This document shows positions 1 to 9,135 of a DNA stretch of 40,795 nucleotides, piece by piece; position 1 is the stretch's first letter; the number at the start of each line of letters is the position of its first letter. Under the pieces are notes generated by a model, which had not been told where the DNA came from, did not search any database, and was given only the letters and a program-made list of their open reading frames with translations. The position numbers and the translations under genes were made by a program. The DNA is from [Clostridium] methylpentosum DSM 5476 (lineage in GTDB: Bacteria > Bacillota > Clostridia > Oscillospirales > Ruminococcaceae). The stretch spans positions 495,633-536,427 of the forward strand of contig EQ973338.1 of assembly GCA_000158655.1 (NCBI GenBank). The letters are read 5' to 3'.

Positions 1-2
1 GC

Positions 3-137
3 TTTCTGGGGCGGTGCTTTGATGCAGAGGAACGCTCTGTCCGTGAATCAGAGGCTCCCAAGCAGAGAGAATCCATGTTGCGAATAACCGGTAACGAAGA
101 AAACGGTTTTCTTCTCATCCGAGGCCCGGATGAATGA
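3..137 (+). CDS. Possible 3' end of an unidentified gene running in from the left edge
   Basis: A frame open from the window edge ends at a TGA at 135-137 and would give a hydrophilic, charged 44-residue C-terminus. I do not recognise it. Its acidic and basic tail is loosely like the unstructured C-termini of IS605-type TnpB proteins, but that is only an impression. No start or ribosome binding site is visible because the gene would begin outside the window. The rest of 138-265 shows nothing I can name. Confidence 0.2.
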   Translation, partial: FLGRCFDAEERSVRESEAPKQRESMLRITGNEENGFLLIRGPDE

Positions 138-265
138 CATAGAAAACACAAACCTCCCCAATCCCGCTCTGTAATTTCGAGTTAGATACTGTCAAACATT
201 TATCCAGCAAGCTTGGTGAGGCATCATCGAGTGTTTCCCCTGTGCTCCCCAGCACCTAGCAAAAA

Positions 266-928
266 TCAGCAGGAACCGCTGCCAAATACCGCTTCGTAAT
301 CTTTGCGAAAGATCTCAATTCCCTTATCGGTCAGCGGATGCCTGGTCATCGCCATGAGTACCTGATAGGGAACCGTCGCAATGTCTGCCCCCGCGAGCGC
401 GCAGTCGGTGACGTGAATCGGATTTCGGACACTCGCCGCAATGATTTCGGTTTCAATCTCATGCACTGCAAAAATCTCTGAAATCGTGCGCACAAGTTCG
501 ATGCCTGGCATCGAAATATCGTCGAGTCTCCCGAGAAAAGGGGAGACAAAGCTCGCCCCTGCCCGAGCCGCGAGCAGCGCCTGATTTGCGGAAAAGACAA
601 GGGTCACATTCGTCCGGATTCCCTCTTCGGCCAGAGCCTTGACCGCCTTGAGCCCCTCGGCTGTCATCGGAATTTTAACCACCATGTTGGGATGGATGGC
701 GGCAATCTCCCGCGCCTGGGCGATCATACCGGGTGCGTCGGTTGTTGCCGCGCTGACTTCGCCGCTGATCGGCCCGTCCACAATGGAAGTAATCTCAGAG
801 ATCACCTGACGAAAATCCCGCCCTTCACGCGCAATTAGCGAGGGGTTGGTCGTCACGCCGCAGATGATCCCCATCTCGTTTGCTTCCCGGATTTGATCGA
901 TATTTGCCGTGTCGATAAAAAACTTCAT
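266..928 (-). CDS. Transaldolase / fructose-6-phosphate aldolase family (TalC/FSA-like)
   Basis: A 220-residue single-domain TIM-barrel class I aldolase of the small transaldolase subfamily. The start MKFFIDTAN, the segment GVTTNPSL and the Schiff-base lysine in VVKIPMT (Lys85, the same number as in E. coli FSA) are all present. The family transfers dihydroxyacetone units between sugar phosphates in the non-oxidative pentose phosphate pathway, or cleaves fructose 6-phosphate; these activities cannot be told apart from sequence. Length is normal for the family. The ATG at 926-928 has a good Shine-Dalgarno (AGGGGGAT) a few bases upstream on the minus strand. It is monocistronic and divergent from the GGDEF receptor gene. 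Acts in the cytoplasm. Confidence 0.93.
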   Translation of the reverse strand: MKFFIDTANIDQIREANEMGIICGVTTNPSLIAREGRDFRQVISEITSIVDGPISGEVSAATTDAPGMIAQAREIAAIHPNMVVKIPMTAEGLKAVKALAEEGIRTNVTLVFSANQALLAARAGASFVSPFLGRLDDISMPGIELVRTISEIFAVHEIETEIIAASVRNPIHVTDCALAGADIATVPYQVLMAMTRHPLTDKGIEIFRKDYEAVFGSGSC

Positions 929-1043
929 ATGTATCCCCCTTTTGATTCAAGATATCTGCATTTATTATACTACTGTTTTGCACCAAGTGCAGTCGTATTT
1001 TGTAAAATTTTTAAACCGTTTCCTTCGTTCAATCTGTTTTACC

Positions 1044-1072
1044 TTGCAACCCTGAGGGGAGTGGGTTATAAT
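1044..1072 (+). promoter_or_regulatory. Sigma-A-type promoter for the GGDEF receptor gene
   Basis: TTGCAA (1044-1049), a 17-bp spacer and a perfect TATAAT (1067-1072), about 70 bp ahead of the ATG at 1141. It lies in the intergenic gap between two divergent genes and faces the downstream gene. Confidence 0.7.
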
Positions 1073-1140
1073 TAAAAAATATGATACAGAGGTTCGACAA
1101 GTTATCTATTTGGAAATCGAACAATCAGGAGGTGTGCAAA

Positions 1141-3630
1141 ATGATCAAACGAGTACTCCCTGCGATTTTGGCGCTGTTCCTTATCGCAGGGATCCTTTCC
1201 GCTTCCTCTGCGTCTGCCTCACAGACGAGCGCCCGCACCCTTCGGATTGGGTTCCCCATTCAGCCCGGCCTGACGGAGATCGACGAGGATGGAAACTACG
1301 CCGGATATACCTATGAGTATCTGGAAGAGATCGCCCAGTACACCGGCTGGGATTATGAATTTGTACAGCTTCCCGGAACCCTTAACGAAAGCCTCTCCGC
1401 CATGCTCGAAATGCTTGAAAACGGAGAACTCGACCTCATGGGCGGATTTATCTACAACGATGCGCTCGCTGAAAAATACGACTACGCGGGCCAGAGCTAC
1501 GGAAGCGCCCACACCGTGTTCAATGTCCTGTCCGAGGACACACACATCACAAAAAACAACTACCTATCCCTCGATTCAATCCGGGTTGCAGTGATACAAG
1601 GCGCAAATACCCGCATTGAGGAAATGAAACAGTTTTGCGCCATGAACAACCTGGACTACGAGCTTGTACCCTGCGAATCATCCGAGGAACAGATGACAGC
1701 GTTGCAGGAAAACCGGGCGGATGTGATTTTAGAAGTTGACCTCAATATTGTGCCGGAACAGCGCACCATTGCAAAATTTGCCCCCCGTCCCTACTATTTC
1801 GCAACCACGGTCGGAAATGACGACATCGTTCAGCAAATTAATTCTGCTCTATTAAGCATCGAAGAAGCAGATCCCTGTTTCTCCACCAGACTGTACGAAA
1901 CCTATTTTAACCCTCAAGAAAAGTCCCTGGTCCTATCGGACAGCGACCGGGAGTTTATCCGGCAGTCAGGTCCGCTCAAGGTCGGTGTCCTGCTGGATAA
2001 CCCTCCCTTTCAGTCCCAAAACACTGAGACAGGGGAGCTGACCGGCATCTCTCTGAAACTGCTCGACAACATCTCCAAGACCACAGGCTTAAAATTTGAG
2101 CTGGTTCCAGTCACCAGCCAGGAGCAACTGGAAGAAAAGATTCTGGCAAACGAAATCGATTTGGTGAGCAGCACTGCCTATGATTACCTCCTGGCGCGCA
2201 AGCAGGGGATTGCCCTGACTCGTCCGTACGCCTCCTCCCAGTACATCATGGTGGTGAACAAAGACGCCAACCTTGACTCCATCAAAAACCAAAGGTTCGC
2301 CCTCCCAAAACAGATCGAATACGAGGAGTTCGCATTCGAACAAATCCTCTGGTACGACAATCTCCAGGACTGCCTGGACGCGGTTCATTCCGGTCAGGCG
2401 GACTACACCTACGGAAACGGCTATTCCATCCAATACTACCTCAACAATCCCAAATACCGCTATCTGCGCTCCATTCCGCAGTCCTCCAACCCCTACCAGG
2501 TGAGCCTCGGCGTAGTGCAGACCGAGAATACGGACTTGTTGAGCATTCTCAACAAGGTAATTGGCAGTCTTTCGGAGGAGGATCTCCAATCCATCATCTA
2601 TCAAAACACCATCCAGCCCCAGGAATACACCCTCTCAAATTTAGTTGAAAGCAACCCTGAGGCCTTTATCCTGATCATCGGCGGGCTGGCGCTTTTCATC
2701 ATCGGCGTACTCTTGTGGATTCTCCATATTCGAAACCGGATCAACAGAAAAAATACTATGAACCTCAAAAAGCACTACCAGCTTTACGAGCTCTCCAATG
2801 AACATTTTTTCGAATACAACTATGCCACCGGTTTATTTGAAGCGTTTTTTGATCAGGAAATGAGTCCCGAGGAGCTGCTCAATGTCACCGCCTACACCTA
2901 TGAAGACGATTTAGAGGAAGGAAAAGCATGCGGCTCAAAGCCGCAAAAGCCCTTCCTTGAAATCATTGCATCAAAAGGAGATGGAATTCGAGATATCCAC
3001 TGCGCCGTGCCGGACGGCTCACCCCAATGGCTTCGTATCACCTACCGAACCATCCGTGACGACGGGGGAAAACCCGCTTATCTGATTGGAAAAATCACAA
3101 ATATTGACCAGGAAAAGCAGGAAAAAGCAATGCTACTCGATCAGGCCCGTAAGGACAGCCTCACTCAGCTGTTCAACGCCGCCGCCTGCCGCAGCTTGAT
3201 TTCACAGAGGTTGTCCAAGCTCGAGAGCGATGGACACGGGGCCTTAATCATCCTCGATGTGGACTATTTTAAAAATATCAACGACCTCTACGGGCATTTC
3301 GTCGGTGACAAGATGCTCGTGGAGACAGCGACAGCGATCAACTCGACATTTCGCAAACAGGATATTGTCGGCCGCCTTGGCGGGGATGAATTTATCATCT
3401 ATATGGATGGGGAGACCGGGGAAGAGACGGTGCGGGAAAGATGCAGCATGCTGTGCGAAAAGATCGGCAGCATCAATCTTCCCAACGCTAGTAGCCGGAT
3501 ATCGGTCAGCATCGGGGTTGCAATCGCGCGGTGCAACCAGTCGTTTAACGCCCTTTACCAGCAGGCGGACCGAGCGCTGTACCAGGTCAAGAACAGAGGG
3601 CGCAACGGGTTTGAAATCCTCGGGCTTTAA
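1141..3630 (+). CDS. Membrane diguanylate cyclase with two extracellular solute-binding domains
   Basis: About 829 residues. The ATG at 1141 is chosen over the in-frame ATG at 1081 because AGGAGGTG sits just before it and it starts a clean signal peptide (hydrophobic core LPAILALFLIAG, cleavage near SASAS). Two tandem SBP_bac_3-like domains follow (roughly 35-255 and 280-505), then one membrane helix near 525-548, a PAS-like segment (about 560-655) and a C-terminal GGDEF domain. The active-site GGDEF is intact, with an RKQD inhibitory I-site five residues before it. The family makes cyclic di-GMP from two GTP; the extracellular modules suggest an amino-acid-like ligand controls it. The ligand is unknown. 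Monocistronic, with a terminator at 3726-3757. Confidence 0.9.
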   Translation: MIKRVLPAILALFLIAGILSASSASASQTSARTLRIGFPIQPGLTEIDEDGNYAGYTYEYLEEIAQYTGWDYEFVQLPGTLNESLSAMLEMLENGELDLMGGFIYNDALAEKYDYAGQSYGSAHTVFNVLSEDTHITKNNYLSLDSIRVAVIQGANTRIEEMKQFCAMNNLDYELVPCESSEEQMTALQENRADVILEVDLNIVPEQRTIAKFAPRPYYFATTVGNDDIVQQINSALLSIEEADPCFSTRLYETYFNPQEKSLVLSDSDREFIRQSGPLKVGVLLDNPPFQSQNTETGELTGISLKLLDNISKTTGLKFELVPVTSQEQLEEKILANEIDLVSSTAYDYLLARKQGIALTRPYASSQYIMVVNKDANLDSIKNQRFALPKQIEYEEFAFEQILWYDNLQDCLDAVHSGQADYTYGNGYSIQYYLNNPKYRYLRSIPQSSNPYQVSLGVVQTENTDLLSILNKVIGSLSEEDLQSIIYQNTIQPQEYTLSNLVESNPEAFILIIGGLALFIIGVLLWILHIRNRINRKNTMNLKKHYQLYELSNEHFFEYNYATGLFEAFFDQEMSPEELLNVTAYTYEDDLEEGKACGSKPQKPFLEIIASKGDGIRDIHCAVPDGSPQWLRITYRTIRDDGGKPAYLIGKITNIDQEKQEKAMLLDQARKDSLTQLFNAAACRSLISQRLSKLESDGHGALIILDVDYFKNINDLYGHFVGDKMLVETATAINSTFRKQDIVGRLGGDEFIIYMDGETGEETVRERCSMLCEKIGSINLPNASSRISVSIGVAIARCNQSFNALYQQADRALYQVKNRGRNGFEILGL

Positions 3631-3725
3631 ACGCCTGAACACGCCCCTCCTGCTACGCGGAATTGCGTCTTTTCGAAATGAAACTGTATGCAGACCACCT
3701 GGTCTGGATCAAACAACAATATTGC

Positions 3726-3757
3726 AGACAGTCCAATGCAAAGGGCTGTCTTTTTTT
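3726..3757 (+). terminator. Rho-independent terminator after the GGDEF gene
   Basis: A 9-bp stem (AGACAGTCC with GGGCTGTCT, one G-U pair) with an 8-nt loop and a run of seven T. It lies about 95 bp after the stop codon. Confidence 0.75.
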
Positions 3758-3892
3758 CGCATAACAACCAATTTGACAGCGCGTCCTCCCGCAGGGTGGC
3801 GATTTCTGCACTTGACTGGGATCGCTGATCAAAAAAAGAAAGTGCAGAAAATCTCCGTTCCCCATGAGGCAAAACCTCTTTTATCTGTTTCA

Positions 3893-4351
3893 CTATTCCT
3901 CACATGTCGTTTTTTCATTTCCCTGACTCTCCAACTGCAGAATGAGCCGTTCGATCGAGTCAACGGTGCGCCGGTTCATAAAGTGTTCGATCTGCTCGGT
4001 CTGTTCAAGTTCCTCCTCAGTGTGGTTGATCAGGCAGAAAAACCGGTTGAGCACTTCGTGGCGGTGCAGAAGGTACTGGCCGAGCTTCCAGCCCTGTTGG
4101 GTCGGGCTCACCAGTCCGTATTTTTCATAGTCCACCAGTCCACATTCCTTGAGATGCCCCATCATTTTTGAGGTAGAAGATGGCTTGACGTGCAGCTGTT
4201 CCGACAGGCTGCTGATGCGGACAAACCCGTTTTCCCCGCAGGAGCGGCAGATCATTTCGAGATAATCCTCCATCGCATAGGTGATTGGGCGGCTTTGACT
4301 GAGATCGTAGCCTTTCAGTGTTCGGAACTCGTGTTCCCTCTCTTGTTCCAT
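3893..4351 (-). CDS. MntR/DtxR-family metal-dependent transcriptional regulator
   Basis: 152 residues from the ATG at 4351, preferred over the upstream in-frame start at 4396 because GGTGGAG lies directly before it. It has an N-terminal winged helix-turn-helix (about residues 45-80, with KPSSTSKMMGHL as recognition helix) and a C-terminal metal-binding/dimer domain, without the SH3 domain of long DtxR proteins. Residues matching MntR-type metal ligands are visible: Asp and Glu in MEDYLEM, His in HRHEVL, and Glu/Glu/His in EQTEQIEH. The family represses metal uptake genes when loaded with Mn or Fe. It is divergent from feoA-feoB, so control of iron uptake is the natural inference. No convincing DtxR box was found in 4352-4458. 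Confidence 0.88.
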   Translation of the reverse strand: MEQEREHEFRTLKGYDLSQSRPITYAMEDYLEMICRSCGENGFVRISSLSEQLHVKPSSTSKMMGHLKECGLVDYEKYGLVSPTQQGWKLGQYLLHRHEVLNRFFCLINHTEEELEQTEQIEHFMNRRTVDSIERLILQLESQGNEKTTCEE

Positions 4352-4458
4352 ATCTCCACCTCCAGAATTTTGTAGCACTCTCAGGCTCACGATCATATGT
4401 TGGTATCAAGAAACAAGTTTTCTCAACACTAAATAACTATGAACAGGTGAGTCTGATT

Positions 4459-4698
4459 ATGAATACAAATACGATAACACTTAACACAGTGAAGGAAGGG
4501 CAGACTGCGCAGGTACACGATCTGCTCGCATCGGGCAGCATGCGCAGACGGCTGCAGGATATCGGTCTGATCAAGGGGACAAAGGTGGAGTGCCTGCAAA
4601 AGAGCCCGGCCGGAGATCCGATTGCCTACTTAATCCGCGGCGCGGTGATCGCGCTCAGATCCGAGGACTCGGCGAACATCGTCGTTGAGTGCAACTAA
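4459..4698 (+). CDS. feoA: Ferrous iron transport protein A (FeoA)
   Basis: 79 residues, the usual FeoA length. It is a small SH3-like beta-barrel with the family pattern GSMRRRLQDIGLIKGTKVEC, then RGAVIALRSEDSANIVVE. The start at 4459 follows an AGGTGAG ribosome binding site; longer in-frame starts are extensions into the divergent promoter region. FeoA is a cytoplasmic partner of FeoB. It sits 62 bp upstream of feoB in the same orientation and opposite the MntR/DtxR-like gene. Confidence 0.93.
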   Translation: MNTNTITLNTVKEGQTAQVHDLLASGSMRRRLQDIGLIKGTKVECLQKSPAGDPIAYLIRGAVIALRSEDSANIVVECN

Positions 4699-4704
4699 CA
4701 TAGA

Positions 4705-4734
4705 CTGGGGCTTTCGCAGATGCGTCAGCCCCAG
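4705..4734 (+). other. Intercistronic hairpin between feoA and feoB
   Basis: CTGGGGCT (4705-4712) pairs perfectly with AGCCCCAG (4727-4734) around a 14-nt loop. No T-tract follows, so it is more likely an mRNA processing or stability element than a terminator. The feoB ribosome binding site follows at about 4752-4756. Confidence 0.55.
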
Positions 4735-4760
4735 CGTTCTAATATGAATTCAGGAGAGTG

Positions 4761-6497
4761 ATGAAGATGGGGCTGACAGCTGGCTCTACGGGTACAAAAG
4801 CGGCAGATACGGGGCTTGAGATCAACCGGGAAAACGAGACCGACCGGGTCATTGCCCTCGCCGGAAACCCAAATGTCGGAAAGAGTACCGTGTTTAACGA
4901 ATTGACCGGGCTCAACCAACACACCGGGAACTGGCCTGGAAAGACAGTGACCAACGCGCAGGGAAAATACACCCATCAGGGCAGGGAATACATCCTCGTC
5001 GATATTCCGGGCACCTATTCTCTGATGGCCCATTCCGCAGAGGAACAGGTGGCGCGGGACTTTATCTGCTTTGGCGACGCCGACGCGGTGGTTGTCGTGT
5101 GCGACGCGACCTGTCTGGAGCGCAACCTCAATCTCGTTTTACAGACAATAGAAATTACCGACCATGTGATCGTCTGCGTCAACCTCATGGACGAGGCGGA
5201 GAAAAAACACATTCACATCGATTTTGCCCAACTCGAGGAGAACCTGGGGGTACCGGTAGTCGGAACGAGCGCGCGCAGCCGCAAGGGACTGGACCAGCTG
5301 GTGGAAACGATTGCAGAGGTCTCTACATATCAAAAACACAGCGAGCCGATCCGCATCCACTACACCGAGGCGATTGAGCAGGCGATTGGGATGGTCGAGC
5401 CGGTTGTCTCACAAAAAATCAGCGGCAACCTCAACACCCGGTGGATCTCCCTCAAACTCATTGACGAGGACGAGACCCTGCTCCAGAGTTTGGATGAGTA
5501 TCTTGGATTCTCTGTCGCGCAGGATGAGGAGGTTTCCCGGGCAATTCAGCAGGCACGGGATTTTTTGCAACAACAGGACATTTCAGAGAGCAAACTCAAA
5601 GATCTCATTGTCTCCTGCATCGTCATGGTCGCCGAAGGGGCTTGCCAGAACGTGCTGTCCTACGACAGCGAAAACTACAATGCCCGCGACCGAAAAATTG
5701 ACAAATGGCTCACCAGCAAGTGGACCGGAATCCCGATTATGCTGCTGTTGCTCGCGGTGATCTTCTGGCTGACGATTACCGGCGCAAATTACCCCTCCCA
5801 GCTCCTCTCTCAAGGCCTATTCTGGGTGCAGGACCGGCTCACCGACTTTTTCACCTGGCTTGGCACCCCCGAGTGGGTGCATGGTGTGCTCGTGCTCGGC
5901 GTTTACCGGGTGCTCGCCTGGGTGGTCTCGGTGATGCTTCCGCCGATGGCGATTTTTTTCCCGCTCTTCACCCTGCTCGAAGACCTCGGCTATCTGCCCC
6001 GCGTCGCGTTTAACCTTGACAAACACTTTAAAAAGTGCTGCGCCTGCGGCAAACAGGCGCTCACTATGTGTATGGGCTTTGGCTGCAATGCGGCAGGGGT
6101 TGTGGGCGCAAGAATCATCGATTCCCCGCGCGAAAGGCTCATCGCAATTGTCACAAACAATTTCGTCCCCTGCAACGGGCGTTTTGCCCCCTCTGCAAAA
6201 GGGCAACGCCGCACATGGCCCCGCCTGATCACAACCGACTGCGCGGATAGACAGAGAGGCTTGCGCCGTCCCATTCGATTCGGTGGATCAGGCTTTGCAG
6301 CAGTTCCCGGCGTTCTGGAACCGTCGACCACTCGAGACATTGATTTACATCCAAAAGCGCCCGGGCTGTCTGGTCGATTTGCTCTGTTGTTTTGTCCGAC
6401 TTTTCCTCTGTTTCCCGCTGCCTCTCTTTCCAATACGCCTGTTGTTTCTCCAATTCCACAATCCTGCGATCCACCCGCTGTATCAGTTGTTCGCTGA
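4761..6497 (+). CDS. feoB: Ferrous iron transporter FeoB, 5' part, interrupted by an inserted element
   Basis: FeoB is a GTPase-coupled Fe(II) transporter of the inner membrane. Here residues 1 to about 475 (to 6185) are genuine: G1 GNPNVGKST (35-43), G3 DIPGTYS, G4 NLMD, the helical GDI-like region, then the first membrane helices and the Gate motif ending in NNFVPCNGRF. At that point homology stops. The frame runs about 103 residues further (to 6497) into the inserted element, antisense to the recombinase gene, with no FeoB similarity. The missing half is at 13546-14277; the joined protein would be about 718 residues, a normal FeoB length. The ATG at 4761 or 4767 is used; AGGAGA lies just before. 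As it stands the protein is truncated within its membrane domain and probably not an iron transporter. Confidence 0.92.
   Translation: MKMGLTAGSTGTKAADTGLEINRENETDRVIALAGNPNVGKSTVFNELTGLNQHTGNWPGKTVTNAQGKYTHQGREYILVDIPGTYSLMAHSAEEQVARDFICFGDADAVVVVCDATCLERNLNLVLQTIEITDHVIVCVNLMDEAEKKHIHIDFAQLEENLGVPVVGTSARSRKGLDQLVETIAEVSTYQKHSEPIRIHYTEAIEQAIGMVEPVVSQKISGNLNTRWISLKLIDEDETLLQSLDEYLGFSVAQDEEVSRAIQQARDFLQQQDISESKLKDLIVSCIVMVAEGACQNVLSYDSENYNARDRKIDKWLTSKWTGIPIMLLLLAVIFWLTITGANYPSQLLSQGLFWVQDRLTDFFTWLGTPEWVHGVLVLGVYRVLAWVVSVMLPPMAIFFPLFTLLEDLGYLPRVAFNLDKHFKKCCACGKQALTMCMGFGCNAAGVVGARIIDSPRERLIAIVTNNFVPCNGRFAPSAKGQRRTWPRLITTDCADRQRGLRRPIRFGGSGFAAVPGVLEPSTTRDIDLHPKAPGLSGRFALLFCPTFPLFPAASLSNTPVVSPIPQSCDPPAVSVVR
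6176..6207 (+). other. attL: left junction of the feoB-inserted element
   Basis: feoB codons end at TTT (6183-6185). The element begins with an arm containing CCCCCTCT (6187-6194) and AAAAGGGCAAC (6197-6207). The same two blocks occur in reverse complement just inside the right junction, as expected for the two halves of a serine-recombinase attP. Confidence 0.85.
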
Positions 6498-7839
6498 CAG
6501 GGGAGTTTCCAAGGGTGGAGAGCAGCGTTTCCATCTCCGTCTCACACTGCCTGATTTGCTTTGCGCAATCATCCCCAGTTGCTCCGCCCTGTTCAAACTG
6601 ATACTTTTTTCTGAGCAAATCGAGTTGCCTGAACAGGCTGCCGTTCTCTGTGAGGTAGCGTTTTAAAAAATCAAAAACCAAGCTGTCCGTCGCGTGTCCG
6701 TTTAAATTTTTGCAGTCACAGGTTGCGCGCGTTCCTTTCAATTTTCCGCTGCAAATGTAATCAAAGGCGCCCTGGCTGCTCGGATGTGACCGGGTCTTTG
6801 CAAACATTTTGCTTCCGCACTTGGCGCAGCACAGCATTCCGGAGAGCAGAGAGTATCCATTGTGTGCCTTTACAGCCCTCTTAACGGGTTTGTTGTCTTC
6901 CAGCCGTTGCTGTACCATCACCCAATCTCTGCCCGACACCACCCCCATGTGCTTGCCCCTCGCGATAATCCAGTTTGAAACATCGGCAAACGACTCATTC
7001 CCCCCTTTGCATTCCCTTTTGCCGTAGGCGAGCAAACCGCAGTGTGCACTGCGCGGATCCGGCTCAAAGCAGAGATCCGAACCGCGCTGCTGAAAATAGC
7101 GGTAAGCATCCCCATCTGCACAGCAATACACCGGATTGGTCAGAATCTGTCGGATTCCCTGATGGGAAAACTCGTTTCCCTTTTTGGTTTTGATGTTTTG
7201 AGAAGCAAGCTGCCTGCGCACGCTGGTAATCGAATAGTGTTCCAAAAACAGACCAAAAATTTGTTTTACGGTGCGCAGTTCGCAGGTGCTTTTGAGCTGA
7301 TAGGATGTTTTTAACTTTCCCTCAATCACCAGCTCGGTTACTTTTTCAGAGTCAAATCCCGTCGGGGGCGTTCCCCCCAGCCACCGCCCCGTCCGGGCAA
7401 GCATCAGCATGTTGTCTCGCACCCGCTCTGCCAGCGTCTCACGTTCGAGCTGTGCGAACACCGAGGCGATATACATCATCGCCCGCCCCATGGGACTGCT
7501 GGTATCGAACTGTTCCCTGATACAGACCAGCGAAATCCCCCTTTCATTTAACTCTTCCATAAGGCTCGAAAAATCACTTACATTCCTGCTGATCCGGTCA
7601 AGGCGGTAACAAATAATGAAGCAAAACCGCCCCTCTCGGCTCTCCCGCATCATTTTTTGAAACTGCGGCCTGTTCAAATCTTTGGCGGAAAACCCCTCAT
7701 CCTCGTAAACCAAAATATCGCGGCTGTCCGTTTCAGGAAAATGGGAAATAATATATGCGGTGCACATCTCAACCTGATTGCCAATGCTTTCCCCCTTTCC
7801 CGTAAACTTTGATTTCCGGCTGTAAACTGCAAAGCGCAT
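6229..7839 (-). CDS. Large serine recombinase (site-specific integrase)
   Basis: 536 residues from the ATG at 7839, which has GAGGTGATC upstream; the longer frame to 7971 lacks support. Domains: resolvase catalytic domain 1-150 with the nucleophile serine Ser10 in YSRKS and the arginine-rich RLDRISR (79-85); recombinase domain about 160-300; zinc ribbon about 335-380 with Cys338/341 and Cys363/374/376; then a coiled coil at about 425-495 and a short C-terminal tail. This is the architecture of phiC31/TnpX-type integrases, which join attP and attB by a 2-bp staggered cut and usually need a directionality factor to excise. No frameshift or missing catalytic residue is seen, so it is probably active. 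It is transcribed away from the cargo genes. Confidence 0.95.
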   Translation of the reverse strand: MRFAVYSRKSKFTGKGESIGNQVEMCTAYIISHFPETDSRDILVYEDEGFSAKDLNRPQFQKMMRESREGRFCFIICYRLDRISRNVSDFSSLMEELNERGISLVCIREQFDTSSPMGRAMMYIASVFAQLERETLAERVRDNMLMLARTGRWLGGTPPTGFDSEKVTELVIEGKLKTSYQLKSTCELRTVKQIFGLFLEHYSITSVRRQLASQNIKTKKGNEFSHQGIRQILTNPVYCCADGDAYRYFQQRGSDLCFEPDPRSAHCGLLAYGKRECKGGNESFADVSNWIIARGKHMGVVSGRDWVMVQQRLEDNKPVKRAVKAHNGYSLLSGMLCCAKCGSKMFAKTRSHPSSQGAFDYICSGKLKGTRATCDCKNLNGHATDSLVFDFLKRYLTENGSLFRQLDLLRKKYQFEQGGATGDDCAKQIRQCETEMETLLSTLGNSPVSEQLIQRVDRRIVELEKQQAYWKERQRETEEKSDKTTEQIDQTARALLDVNQCLEWSTVPERRELLQSLIHRIEWDGASLSVYPRSRL

Positions 7840-8102
7840 GTTGATCACCTCTGTCTCATGTATATGAAACGGTCGCGAGCTCATGCCTTTTGCCCAGCAG
7901 GCAAATGGATTGAATTGTTCCGGGAAGTATTCTTTTCCCTCCAAACTGTGGTTACAAAACGACGTATGCAACTCAAAATGAGCAAAAAGCTGCCGTAGAG
8001 GGGCCTGTGCGCCTGGGGCTGTGAGAACAAATAAAACAAGTGCTGCTCAAAATGCAAAACTATCATACAATCATAATCCTGTAGGAATTTAGTATCAAAA
8101 GA

Positions 8103-8131
8103 TTGACATTGCAATTCTAAAAAGGTACAAT
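8103..8131 (+). promoter_or_regulatory. Near-consensus promoter for the glycosylation cargo operon
   Basis: Perfect TTGACA (8103-8108), a 17-bp spacer and TACAAT (8126-8131), 80 bp before the first glycosyltransferase start. It is among the strongest promoters in the window and lies inside the element, so cargo expression does not depend on the feo promoter. The remaining 7840-8102 contains no gene I can support. Confidence 0.8.
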
Positions 8132-8211
8132 TATATAGTTGATTAATGTTCAAATAGGCAAAGCCTGGTCTTGTGTTTGAATTTTTGAACAATAAAAGGA
8201 GTTATTTCACA

Positions 8212-9120
8212 ATGCTTTCAAAAACAGTGCAAATACAAGCGGTCATTTACCACAATGAAAAAAAGGCGCTCCTGCGCACCCTCGACAGTTTAGCACAAGC
8301 ACTTTTGCTCAGTCGGAAGCAACAGGCAGCAATCCAGCAGGCTGTTTTTATTTTTGGGGACGCCTCCTCCAGCCCCATCTTTACCCAAAAGGAAATTCAA
8401 GAATTAAACGACTCCTATCCGGATTATTTGGAGATACAGTACCGCTTTTTTGGCTTTAATTCGGGTTTTGGAAAGGGACATAACTTGCTGGCAGAAAACG
8501 CAACATCTGACTTTTTGCTGGTGATAAACCCTGATATTTTGGTCACGCCCCGCTTTTTCACCGAAATGGTCAAGCCCTTTTTGGACAGCACTCTTCAGGC
8601 CGGTGCGGTTGAGGCGCGGCAAACCCCGATCGAGCACCCAAAGGATTACGATATGAACACCGGAGAAACGCTTTGGTGCTCCGGGGCATGTGTCTTGTTC
8701 CCAACTGCCCTGTATCAACAGGTGGGCGGTTATGACAGCGACACCTTTTTTATGTACTGCGAAGATGTCGATTTATCCTGGCGCATTCGCTTAACGGGGA
8801 AAAAGATGATCTATCAGCCCAAAGCGCCTGTTTTCCACTCAAAGCATCTGTCTGTGAGCGGTACCTGGGACCCCACCCCCACCGAAGTCAGGTGTTCTGT
8901 GGAATCCGCTCTGCTGATGGCTTACAAATGGGACAACCCCGCGCTCCTCAAAAAACTGCTGAGCACGTACAAACGCGATCAAAACGAATATGTGCAGCAG
9001 GGGCTCAGAGATTTCAAACAAAAACAGGAAAAAAATCTTCTGCCGCAGCAAATCAAGCACGCGCAGCACGTCGCGCAGTTTGTTGGATTTGCTTATTCCA
9101 AACACCGGTTTGATTTATAG
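8212..9120 (+). CDS. Glycosyltransferase family 2 (rhamnosyltransferase-like)
   Basis: 302 residues. The ATG at 8212 follows AAAGGAG; the upstream in-frame start at 8173 lacks one. GT-A fold features: a nucleotide-binding start QAVIYHNEKKALLRTLDSL, NSGFGKGHNL, the metal/nucleotide loop VINPDILV, and the acceptor-side block FFMYCEDVDLSWRIRLTGK with the ED catalytic pair. The DLSWR signature is typical of dTDP-rhamnosyl transferases, although the sugar cannot be read from sequence. It is the first gene of a three-gene operon (15-bp gap to the next) within the feoB element, so a cell-surface glycan role is inferred. Confidence 0.88.
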   Translation: MLSKTVQIQAVIYHNEKKALLRTLDSLAQALLLSRKQQAAIQQAVFIFGDASSSPIFTQKEIQELNDSYPDYLEIQYRFFGFNSGFGKGHNLLAENATSDFLLVINPDILVTPRFFTEMVKPFLDSTLQAGAVEARQTPIEHPKDYDMNTGETLWCSGACVLFPTALYQQVGGYDSDTFFMYCEDVDLSWRIRLTGKKMIYQPKAPVFHSKHLSVSGTWDPTPTEVRCSVESALLMAYKWDNPALLKKLLSTYKRDQNEYVQQGLRDFKQKQEKNLLPQQIKHAQHVAQFVGFAYSKHRFDL

Positions 9121-9135
9121 GAGAGGATTAAAAAG

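Noticed and set aside
3257-4171. Long plus-strand open frame overlapping the GGDEF gene end and the MntR-like gene
   Set aside because: It is a frame shadow of two well-supported genes and has no ribosome binding site or family.
4352-4458. A DtxR/MntR operator between the regulator gene and feoA
   Set aside because: I looked for a palindromic metal box but found no convincing symmetric match.
6186-6497. The last 103 codons of the FeoB 5' open frame as a genuine FeoB tail
   Set aside because: They run antisense through the recombinase 3' end, inside the element, and have no FeoB features; the real tail is at 13546-14277.
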